From Deltaproteobacteria bacterium (GTDB lineage Bacteria > Myxococcota > Myxococcia > Myxococcales > 40CM-4-68-19), in NCBI GenBank assembly GCA_005879505.1, contig VBKQ01000159.1:1-7458 (forward strand): 7,458 nucleotides of DNA, in the 5' to 3' direction. The notes under the pieces are model-generated. The model did not search any database. It was given only the letters and a program-made list of their open reading frames with translations, and was not told the DNA's origin. The position numbers were made by a program, and so were the translations under genes. Of the stretch, positions 1 through 5,515 are shown one piece after another. Positions within the stretch are counted from its first letter, which is position 1, and each line of letters opens with the position of its first letter.

Positions 1-492
1 CTCGCCCTCGCGGCGCGGATAGGGAATGAGCGACCGCGAGAAGTACAGCGCACGGTGGCGGGCATCGAGCACGACTTTCACCACCTGCGGGCGTGCCCCC
101 TCCCCGGGCTCCAGCGGGCGGGCGAGCGTCGCCATCTCCGCGCCCGAGCGCACCAGTTCCGCCACCCGGGCGATGGCGCGCGGGTCGATCAGGGGCTCGT
201 CCCCCTGCACGTTGAGGTACCCGTCGGCCGGCAGGTCATGAGCCGCCTGGGCGATGCGCTCGGTACCGTTGCGGCAGGCCGGGTCGGTCATCAGCGCGCG
301 AAACCCTGCCGCCTGGACGGCGTTCGCGATGCGCTCGTCGTCGGTCGCCACCGCCACTTCGTCGATCCCGGCCGCCCGGCGGGCGCGCTCCGCGACGCGC
401 ACGACCATCGGCGCGCCGCAGATGTCGGCGAGGGATTTACCGGGCAGTCTCTGGGCGGCGTAGCGCGCGGGGATCAGGGCTGCGAGGCGCAC
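1..492 (-). CDS. kdsB: 3-deoxy-manno-octulosonate cytidylyltransferase (CMP-Kdo synthetase), partial, C-terminus off the left edge
   Basis: This enzyme activates Kdo with CTP to give CMP-Kdo, the donor for Kdo transfer to lipid A in the cytoplasm. The 164 visible codons are the N-terminal two thirds of a protein that is usually about 250 residues. Seen in the sequence: the nucleotide-binding start IPARYAAQRLPGKSL (residues 7-21), a TDDERI stretch, ACRNGTERIAQAA (the CRNGTERI segment typical of the family, normally S/T-GT-R), and NVQGDEPLIDP, the QGDEP metal/nucleotide motif. The reading frame continues to base 1 with no stop. The GTG at 490-492 was chosen because it places the family's short leader (VRLAALIPAR) directly at the start; no ATG lies upstream in frame before unrelated sequence, and no clear Shine-Dalgarno site is visible. 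It is divergent from the TPR gene across a 62-base spacer. Its presence implies an LPS-bearing outer membrane. Confidence 0.93.
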   Translation of the reverse strand, partial: MRLAALIPARYAAQRLPGKSLADICGAPMVVRVAERARRAAGIDEVAVATDDERIANAVQAAGFRALMTDPACRNGTERIAQAAHDLPADGYLNVQGDEPLIDPRAIARVAELVRSGAEMATLARPLEPGEGARPQVVKVVLDARHRALYFSRSLIPYPRREGE

Positions 493-554
493 GTCGTGTT
501 GTAAATCGACCGGGGCGGCCAGTGCAACCGGAACGTGCTATCCACCCTTGACGC
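493..554. promoter_or_regulatory. 62-base spacer between divergent kdsB and TPR gene (expected to hold two promoters)
   Basis: Both flanking genes read outward, so their promoters should lie here or slightly inside the opposite gene. On the plus strand a TGCTAT hexamer (536-541) could be a -10 box, but no matching -35 sits at normal spacing. On the minus strand TTGCAC lies 17 bases before TTACAA, which is a poor match to a sigma-70 promoter. Neither start codon has a recognisable Shine-Dalgarno sequence. The assignment is positional, not motif-based. Confidence 0.25.
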
Positions 555-1241
555 ATGGGCGTTCTCGACGACATCCGCCGCGCCGCGTTCGAGCTTCGGC
601 AGACCGATCCGCAGGAAGCGATCCGCATCCTGCGGCGGGCCGCCCAGGAAGGCGGCGAGGCAGAGGTGCTGGCCCGGGGGGCGCTCGGCGAGATCTATCT
701 CGACGAGCTCGGCGATCTCGACGGCGCGGAGCACGAGTTCCGCAGGGTGCTGCAGCTTGCGCCGGGCCTCAGTGCCGCGGAAATCGGCCTGGGCCGCACG
801 CGTCGCGAAGCCGGCGACCTGAAAGGGGCGGAGACGGCGTTCCTGCGCGCGCTCGAAGGGTTGGCGCGCGACATCCGCGGCTTCCGCGAAGGGGGAACGC
901 TTCCCGCGGGCGCCGAGGAAGTGGTGCTGACGCTGCTGGAGACGGCGGTGGACCTGGCCGAGCTCCGCAAGGGCGCGGTACCCCTCGACGAGGAGGTCCT
1001 CGCCTGGGCCGCCGCGCAGAAGCTCTTCGACGCGGAGGAGGACCACGACGACTGGATCCGCTTCCACGCCCTCTGGACCCGCCTCCGCATCCTCACCGGT
1101 CGCCCCGAGGAAGCCGTCACCGCCCTGCGCGAAGCCGAACGCTCTGGCGAGCTCCCTTCCGAACAGGCCAAGGAGCTTCTCCGTCTGGCCTTGAAAGAGC
1201 TCGACGCCCCACCCGTGATCCAACTCGGCAAGAAGAGCTAG
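555..1241 (+). CDS. TPR-repeat protein, probably cytoplasmic
   Basis: A 228-residue, almost wholly helical protein with no signal peptide or membrane segment. Two clear tetratricopeptide-type helix pairs are visible at about residues 36-70 (GALGEIYLDELGDLDGAEHE region) and 73-105 (AAEIGLGRTRREAGDLKGAE region), each with the G/A-Y/R-G-D-A-F-A spacing of TPRs. A third, weaker one lies near 167-200 (ALWTRLRILTGRPEEAVTAL). TPRs are protein-protein interaction scaffolds; the partner cannot be told from the sequence. ATG 555 is the first possible start because an in-frame TGA lies at 549-551; there is no obvious ribosome binding site. The gene is divergent from kdsB. Its stop overlaps the stop of the asparagine-synthetase-like gene on the other strand, so there is no terminator between them. 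The fold assignment is good; the function is unknown. Confidence 0.85.
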   Translation: MGVLDDIRRAAFELRQTDPQEAIRILRRAAQEGGEAEVLARGALGEIYLDELGDLDGAEHEFRRVLQLAPGLSAAEIGLGRTRREAGDLKGAETAFLRALEGLARDIRGFREGGTLPAGAEEVVLTLLETAVDLAELRKGAVPLDEEVLAWAAAQKLFDAEEDHDDWIRFHALWTRLRILTGRPEEAVTALREAERSGELPSEQAKELLRLALKELDAPPVIQLGKKS

Positions 1242-2761
1242 CCGCGCTGCTCGCGCGCCCAAAGCTCCAAGCAGAGCAGCGCCCACGCCTGCCGCGGATT
1301 GCCCCGCGGCGCCAGCGACTGGGTCAGCGCGCGGTCGATCCCGCGCGGGTCGAGCAGCGTCCGTATCCGCGCCGTCGGAGCCCGCACCAGGTCGTTCAGC
1401 ATCTGCCGCAGCGGCCCGCGCAGCCAAGCGCCGATCGGGACCTGCGGCGGACGCGGCGGCCGGATGAGGACGTCGCGCGGCAGTAGATCGGCGACCGCCT
1501 CGCGCAGCAGCCTGCGCACGTGCAGCCGGCCGAGCTTGTCCTTCCAGGGCGGAGGGACCACGGCCTGCGCCAGGTCGACGTCGACGAACGGCGTCCGGAC
1601 GTCGCGACCATTCGCCGCCACATCCAGCCGGAACAGCACGTCATCAGGCAGCGATACCTCGAGGTCGAACGCCAGCGCCGCCTCGAGCCCGTCGAGATCC
1701 GCGACACGCGATCCCGGGGCGGTGCGCGCGGCAGTCCCGAGCAGGCCGGCGCGCTCCTCGAAGTTGAAAATCTCGATCATCGCGCGGGCGCGCTCCGGGC
1801 CGGTGGTCCTGAGCGTGACCGCAGCCCGGTGCAACGTTCCGCGGTGTCGCACCGGCGCCAGCTTGCGCAGCAAGTTCGCGGCGCTCGCGGCGGGACGCAA
1901 CTCCGGGATCCGGACGGCGCGTAGATAGCGCACGTGTCCCGCAAACAGCTCGTCGGCCCCGTCCCCTGTCAGGACCGGGCCGTCGGTCTCCCGCAGCAGG
2001 CCCGCCATCGCCAGCAGCGCGGGATCGGCGAACGGCTCTCCGGCCCCGGCGACCAGTGCAGGCAGATCCTCAGCCGGCCGATGCACGACCCGCAGCTCTC
2101 GGTGGTCGGATCGGAAACGCTCGGCGATCCTGCGGGCCAGCTCGAGGTCCTCCTCGTTCCCCGCCGCGTAGGTGCGGACCCGTCCGGAGAGGCGCGTCAT
2201 GAGAGCGACCAGCGCGCTCGAGTCCAATCCTCCGGAAAGCAGCGTAGCGGGCAAGTCCGCCAGGCGGCGGCGGACTGCCTGCTCCAATCGCGCGCGCACC
2301 GCGATGCGGGAGGGTCTGCGGCCAGAGCCCGGAACCGGCGTTTCGAACCAGCGGTGCAACTCGGCGCCGGCTGCGCTGAAGCGGACCAGGTGTCCCGGCG
2401 GCACCTTGCGCACGCCGCTCCAGGTGGTCGCCGGCGCCGGGATGTACCCGAGCTCGAGATAGTCGGAGAGAGCGCCCCGATCGATCGCGCCGCGCGGCGC
2501 TCCCTTGGGGACGCGCGTCGCGTACCAGAGCTGCGTCCCGGAGAGGCAGTAGTAGAGCGGCTTCCTCCCGAGCGCGTCCCGGGCGAGCACCACCGCCCGC
2601 GACTTTGCGTCCGAGACGGCGAGCGCGAACCCGCCGCGCAGCCGCTGCAAGCTGTCCTCGCCGTGCTCGACCCAGAGCCGCCGCACCTCCTCGGCCGCCG
2701 GCTCGCCGGCGAGATCCAGACAGTCCGGAAGATCGCGGGCCAGATCGAAGTGGCCGTTCAC
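1238..2761 (-). CDS. Asparagine-synthetase-like protein with truncated glutaminase domain and altered synthetase active site
   Basis: Asparagine synthase superfamily, 507 residues from the chosen start. The N-terminal part is the second half of a class II glutaminase-like domain: NGHFD (2-6), a GEDSLQRLRGGFALA stretch and ARDALGRKPLYY (60-71). The synthetase domain carries the ATP pyrophosphatase loop SGGLDSS (176-182), GEPFADP, GDGADELFAG (266-275) and RTPF (389-392), all typical of AsnB. Two things are missing. There is no MCGI start, so no Cys nucleophile for glutamine hydrolysis. The usual R-K-K-x-G-F-x-V-P segment reads RPPRPPQVP (434-442), placing Pro where the family's conserved catalytic Lys is expected. 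GTG 2761 was preferred over an upstream start at 2887 because it overlaps the preceding gene's TGA by four bases, has GGAAGG nine bases upstream, and the 42-residue extension is Pro/Arg-rich and overlaps the membrane gene. Relatives include AsnB, beta-lactam synthetase and lasso-peptide C proteins. The substrate is unknown; a role in surface-glycan modification is only a guess from context. Confidence 0.85.
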   Translation of the reverse strand: MNGHFDLARDLPDCLDLAGEPAAEEVRRLWVEHGEDSLQRLRGGFALAVSDAKSRAVVLARDALGRKPLYYCLSGTQLWYATRVPKGAPRGAIDRGALSDYLELGYIPAPATTWSGVRKVPPGHLVRFSAAGAELHRWFETPVPGSGRRPSRIAVRARLEQAVRRRLADLPATLLSGGLDSSALVALMTRLSGRVRTYAAGNEEDLELARRIAERFRSDHRELRVVHRPAEDLPALVAGAGEPFADPALLAMAGLLRETDGPVLTGDGADELFAGHVRYLRAVRIPELRPAASAANLLRKLAPVRHRGTLHRAAVTLRTTGPERARAMIEIFNFEERAGLLGTAARTAPGSRVADLDGLEAALAFDLEVSLPDDVLFRLDVAANGRDVRTPFVDVDLAQAVVPPPWKDKLGRLHVRRLLREAVADLLPRDVLIRPPRPPQVPIGAWLRGPLRQMLNDLVRAPTARIRTLLDPRGIDRALTQSLAPRGNPRQAWALLCLELWAREQRG

Positions 2762-3186
2762 GCGCTCGGGCCTTCCGGATGGCGCGAGCGCGAAGGACGA
2801 GGCCGATCGCGGGGAGTCCAGAGCCGCTCGTCGCCGGGGCGGCGGAGGCGGGAGGTCATCCCGTGCCGGGGGAGGTAGGCGCCGCACCTCGGGCAGGTGG
2901 GCGCCTTGAGATTGCGGACCATCCGACCGCAGGAGTCGCAGAACCTCGTCAGGTAGAGGTAGGCGACGGTGACGATCACGACCGCGAGGAGCAGGGCGAC
3001 GCGAAATCCGACCGAGGTCTGCGACAGCAGCCCGCGCTCCGCCGCCTCCGCAACCAGGCCTGCAGCCAGCGCGAGCAGCGTCAGGCGAAGCGCGATCCGC
3101 TTCACGCCGCCGCGGGTACGCCCGCGAGCGAGAAACCAGAGCCAGAGCGCCGCCGCCACCGCGGCAGGCACGAGGTAGACCTGCAC
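2758..3186 (-). CDS. Small membrane protein with three predicted TM helices and a cytoplasmic-type zinc ribbon
   Basis: A 142-residue protein not assignable to a named family. Hydrophobic segments lie at about residues 4-20 (LVPAAVAAALWLWFLA), 34-49 (RLTLLALAAGLVAEAA) and 60-79 (VALLLAVVIVTVAYLYL). They are followed by a four-cysteine zinc ribbon with Cys83, Cys86, Cys98 and Cys101 (CDSCG then CPRCG). The last 40 residues are basic and rich in Arg and Pro, suggesting a disordered cytoplasmic tail. The start is GTG 3186, about 113 bases after the end of wecB, with only a weak G-rich stretch upstream. Its TGA overlaps the GTG of the asparagine-synthetase-like gene (GTGA), so the two are probably co-translated and may form a membrane-tethered pair. 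The zinc ribbon could bind that partner or nucleic acid; no catalytic motif is visible. Confidence 0.75.
   Translation of the reverse strand: MQVYLVPAAVAAALWLWFLARGRTRGGVKRIALRLTLLALAAGLVAEAAERGLLSQTSVGFRVALLLAVVIVTVAYLYLTRFCDSCGRMVRNLKAPTCPRCGAYLPRHGMTSRLRRPGDERLWTPRDRPRPSRSRHPEGPSA
2771..2776 (-). promoter_or_regulatory. Ribosome binding site deciding the GTG 2761 start
   Basis: On the minus strand GGAAGG lies nine bases before the GTG of the asparagine-synthetase-like gene, inside the last codons of the membrane/zinc-ribbon gene. Together with the GTGA stop/start overlap it favours translational coupling and rules against the longer upstream start. Confidence 0.55.
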
Positions 3187-3239
3187 GCGCCCCGTTTAGG
3201 CCTGCTCCGGCGGGAAGGCAAATCCTTTGGCGGCCGGGG

Positions 3240-3302
3240 CTAAAAAAGCCGCGAACGCAGCCGCCGCAGCCGGGCCAAGCGCCGCCTCGTCTTGCGCATC
3301 AT
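3240..3302 (-). CDS. Possible 20-residue arginine-rich peptide ORF coupled to wecB
   Basis: On the minus strand the ATG at 3302-3300 overlaps the wecB stop as ATGA and is followed by a second ATG. GGGGAG lies five bases upstream, a better Shine-Dalgarno site than most genes here have. The peptide has 20 residues, nine Arg and one Lys, with Leu spaced between (RRRLARLRRLRSRL), and ends CTT TTT TAG. It could be an Arg-rich micropeptide, a ribosome- or RNA-binding peptide, or a leader that keeps ribosomes moving toward the membrane gene. Arg codons (CGN) are frequent by chance in GC-rich DNA, so the ORF may not be real. I recognise no family. Confidence 0.3.
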   Translation of the reverse strand: MMRKTRRRLARLRRLRSRLF

Positions 3303-4384
3303 CTTCGCTCCCCACCGAACTTCAGCAGCACGTCCGCCACCCGCTCCGCCGCGCGGCCGTCCCACAGCTCCGGAATGCGGCCGGGCCGGCCGCGTCCCGC
3401 GAGTACATCCCGCGCGGCCGAGACCGCCCGGGCCGGATCGGTGCCGACCAGCTGGTTCGTTCCCATTTCTACCGTGACCGGACGCTCGGTGTTCTCGCGC
3501 AGCGTCAGGCAGGGCACACCGAGCGCGGTGGTCTCTTCCTGGATGCCGCCGGAATCGGTCAGTACCAGGCGCGCCTCCGCGATCAGGGCGAGGAAGTCGA
3601 CATACCCCAGCGGCTCTACCAGTTTCAGCCCGCGGGGCTCGAAACCCGCCGGCAGCCGCGCACGCGTGCGGGGATGGATGGGGAATACGACCGGGATCGA
3701 GGCGGCCACCTGCGCCAGCGCCCAGAGCAATCCCGAGAGCGCCGCCGGATCGTCCACGTTCGCCGGCCGGTGCAGGGTAGCGAGCGCGTATCCCTTGCGC
3801 GAGAGCTCGAGCCGCTCCTGGATACGGCTCTCCCGCGCGCGCGGCAGGGCCGCGAGCAGGGAATCGATCATCACGTTCCCGACGAAATGCACCCGCGCCG
3901 GATCGATCCCTTCCTTGCGCAAGTTCTCGTCGCCGTCTCGCGACGGCGTGAAGAGCAGGTCCGAGAGCCGGTCGGTGAGTACCCGGTTGATCTCCTCGGG
4001 CATGGCCCAGTCGCGCGAGCGGAGCCCGGCTTCGATGTGCGCGATCGGGATGCCCATCTTCGCGGCCACCAGGGCGACGGCAAGGGTGCTGTTCACGTCG
4101 CCGGCCACCACCACCACGTCGGGCCTCTCGCGCGCGAGGACCGGCTCGACCTCGATCATCACCCTGGCGGTCTGCTGCGCGTGCGAGCCGCTGCCTACCC
4201 CGAGGTGCACGTCGGCCTGCGGCATTCCCAGGTCCTGGAAGAACACGTCGGACATCTTCACGTCGTAGTGCTGGCCGGTGTGCACCAGGACCTGGCGCAC
4301 CTGTCCGTGCTTGCGCAGCCGTGCCAGGACGGGCGCGACCTTCATGAAGTTCGGACGCGCGCCGACGACGTGAAGGATCTTCAC
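3299..4384 (-). CDS. wecB: UDP-N-acetylglucosamine 2-epimerase (non-hydrolysing)
   Basis: Interconverts UDP-GlcNAc and UDP-ManNAc in the cytoplasm, supplying ManNAc or, after oxidation, ManNAcA for surface polysaccharides. The 361 residues match the usual family length (about 370). Visible motifs, numbered from the chosen start: GARPNFMK (8-15, like GTRPEAIK), TGQHYD, GDVNST with Asp96, HIEAGLRS with Glu118 (116-123), PEEINR with Glu130/131, TLHRPANVD with His205, PIHPRTR, DSGGIQEE (277-284) and LRENTERP (296-303). These correspond to the Asp, Glu, Glu and His residues implicated in the E. coli enzyme. GTG 4384 is preferred because MKILHVVGARPN matches the family's N-terminus; GTG 4402 or TTG 4420 would add a short unlike leader. 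No strong Shine-Dalgarno site is seen. It is divergent from the rluA-like gene and is probably the first gene of the run that continues to the asparagine-synthetase-like gene. Confidence 0.95.
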   Translation of the reverse strand: MKILHVVGARPNFMKVAPVLARLRKHGQVRQVLVHTGQHYDVKMSDVFFQDLGMPQADVHLGVGSGSHAQQTARVMIEVEPVLARERPDVVVVAGDVNSTLAVALVAAKMGIPIAHIEAGLRSRDWAMPEEINRVLTDRLSDLLFTPSRDGDENLRKEGIDPARVHFVGNVMIDSLLAALPRARESRIQERLELSRKGYALATLHRPANVDDPAALSGLLWALAQVAASIPVVFPIHPRTRARLPAGFEPRGLKLVEPLGYVDFLALIAEARLVLTDSGGIQEETTALGVPCLTLRENTERPVTVEMGTNQLVGTDPARAVSAARDVLAGRGRPGRIPELWDGRAAERVADVLLKFGGERR

Positions 4385-4428
4385 GGGTGTTACCGTGCGC
4401 ACGCCTGCCCGGCCCCGCAACTTGCGCT

Positions 4429-4458
4429 GTTATACAGATGACGGGATGAACGCGTCGG
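4429..4458 (-). promoter_or_regulatory. Candidate promoter for wecB
   Basis: On the minus strand TATAAC (4434-4429) matches five of six bases of a sigma-70 -10 box and is one of very few AT-rich spots in this GC-rich DNA. At 18 bases upstream CCGACG matches the core GAC of a -35 box only. Transcription would start near 4422 and give a leader of roughly 38 bases before GTG 4384. The same spot reads CTGT-TAT-ACAG, a short inverted repeat centred between the two divergent genes. The -35 half would lie inside the first codons of the rluA-like gene. Confidence 0.3.
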
Positions 4459-5444
4459 CCGAAGGCGCCCTGATCCACTACGAGGTCGAGCCGGACTACG
4501 CCGGCTGGACGCTGGCGGCCTACGTCGCGGAGAAGCTGAAGCGGCCGCTGCCGCCGGAGCGCCTCGAACGGCTGCTGCGGGGGCGCTCACTCGTCCACGG
4601 CGAGGCCGAGCTGCTGCCGGAAACCCGGATTTGGGCCGGCCTCCGATTCGCGCTGCGCAAGCGGAGCCCCGGAGATTCGGGAGAGCCGCCGCAGATTCCC
4701 ATCCTCTACGAGGACGAGGCGCTGCTGGTTGTCGACAAGCCCGCGGGCCTCGCGCTCCACCCGACGGCCCGGTACCACGTCAGTACCCTGACCTGGGCTC
4801 TCGCGGAGCGCCATCGCAATGCCAGCGGGGAGAAGCCCGATCCGGCGCACCGGCTCGATCGCGAGACGAGCGGGATTGTCGCCTGCGGCCGCGCGCCAGT
4901 GCATACCCGCCGGCTGAAGGCGGCGTTCGCGGCCAGACAGGTGGAGAAGGCCTATCTGGCGGTGGTCGAAGGCTCACCACGGGAGGATCGCTTCGAAGTG
5001 GATCTGCCCCTCGTCGTGGGCGGCGGCCGGGTCAAGGTGAAGGCGCGCGTGGATGCGACGGGAGCGCCGTCGCTCACCTGCTGCGAAGTGGTTCGCCGCT
5101 ACCAGGGCGCCACGCTGCTCCGCTGCGTTCCGCGCACCGGGCGCCAGCATCAGATCCGGGCCCATCTGCAGGCAGCCGGCTTCCCGCTCATCGGCGACAA
5201 GCTCTACGGCCCCTCCGAGGAGATCTTCCTGCGGCTCGCCGAGAGCGACGGCTCGCCCGCGCCGCAGGGGATGTTCGACGACCTGATCACGCCCGAGGAG
5301 CGCGGGAAGCTGCGCCTCTGGCGTCAGGCCTTGCACGCGAGCGAGCTGACGCTGCCGCATCCGGTCAGCGGAGAGATCCTGCGGTTCGAATCGCCGCTCC
5401 CCGAGGACATCGCGGCACTGCTCGAGACGTTCCGGCCGCTCTAG
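4446..5444 (+). CDS. RluA-family pseudouridine synthase with N-terminal S4-like domain
   Basis: Isomerises specific uridines in rRNA or tRNA to pseudouridine. The 332 residues contain an S4-like RNA-binding segment (about 17-73, including LERLLRGRSLVHGE) and the catalytic domain, with YEDEALLVVDKPAGLALHP and then HRLDRETSGI, where Asp138 is the expected catalytic aspartate. They are followed by KAYLAVVEG and GRQHQIRAHL (232-241) with LIGDKLYG. About 35 residues lie between DKLYG and the final RQALHASELTLPHP, more than in short RluA proteins. ATG 4446 is chosen because the upstream in-frame start at 4395 would add a basic, unlike leader lying over the wecB start. The site modified (RluA, RluC or RluD type) cannot be told, so no symbol is given. 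It sits divergent from wecB and convergent with the epimerase gene and is probably not part of the glycan pathway. Confidence 0.92.
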   Translation: MNASAEGALIHYEVEPDYAGWTLAAYVAEKLKRPLPPERLERLLRGRSLVHGEAELLPETRIWAGLRFALRKRSPGDSGEPPQIPILYEDEALLVVDKPAGLALHPTARYHVSTLTWALAERHRNASGEKPDPAHRLDRETSGIVACGRAPVHTRRLKAAFAARQVEKAYLAVVEGSPREDRFEVDLPLVVGGGRVKVKARVDATGAPSLTCCEVVRRYQGATLLRCVPRTGRQHQIRAHLQAAGFPLIGDKLYGPSEEIFLRLAESDGSPAPQGMFDDLITPEERGKLRLWRQALHASELTLPHPVSGEILRFESPLPEDIAALLETFRPL

Positions 5445-5459
5445 AACATATTTCATGAC

Positions 5460-5473
5460 CCGTGCCGGCACGG
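5460..5473 (+). terminator. Perfect 14-base palindrome after the rluA-like gene, candidate terminator
   Basis: CCGTGCCGGCACGG is a perfect palindrome starting 15 bases after the stop codon at 5444, followed by TTT. The RNA could fold as a five-pair stem with a CCGG loop. It is followed directly by a second short inverted repeat, GTTTG-cgct-CAAAC (5473-5486). The T run is too short for a textbook intrinsic terminator, so this could also be a protein-binding palindrome. Confidence 0.35.
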
Positions 5474-5494
5474 TTTGCGCTCAAACGTAGCCGC

Positions 5495-5515
5495 TAAGCC
5501 GCCTTCGGCGGCCTA
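5495..5515 (-). terminator. Hairpin overlapping the epimerase stop codon, candidate terminator
   Basis: The inverted repeat TAAGCCGCC-TTC-GGCGGCCTA has nine base pairs with one A-C mismatch and a three-base loop. Its right arm includes the TAG stop of the epimerase gene (5513-5515). On the minus strand it is followed by TTAGCGG rather than a T run, so termination would be weak. It lies between two convergent genes and could serve either direction. Confidence 0.4.

Noticed and set aside
548..1486. 312-codon open frame on the plus strand overlapping the TPR gene
   Set aside because: Extremely Arg/Pro/Gly-rich out-of-frame translation that reads across the TPR stop into the convergent gene.
1934..2878. 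314-codon open frame on the plus strand opposite the asparagine-synthetase-like gene
   Set aside because: It is an antisense shadow with no recognisable domain; the minus strand frame carries SGGLDSS and GDGADELF.
2762..2887. Longer N-terminus for the asparagine-synthetase-like gene starting at 2887
   Set aside because: The 42 extra residues are Pro/Arg-rich low complexity, lie entirely within the membrane/zinc-ribbon gene, and contain no glutaminase motif; GTG 2761 has a ribosome binding site and a stop/start overlap.
3240..3255. GGCT-AAAAA-AGCC element with an A/T run as an intrinsic terminator after wecB
   Set aside because: The stem is only four pairs and the T run lies in the loop on the minus strand instead of after a stem; no GC-rich hairpin precedes it.
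3227..4441. 404-codon open frame on the plus strand opposite wecB
   Set aside because: It mirrors wecB codon structure in GC-rich DNA, has a His/Arg/Gln-rich composition and no domain motifs; wecB on the minus strand has all its catalytic motifs.
4395..4445. Upstream start for the rluA-like gene
   Set aside because: It would add 17 residues unlike the family and place the start over the wecB 5' region and its candidate promoter; ATG 4446 gives a normal N-terminus.
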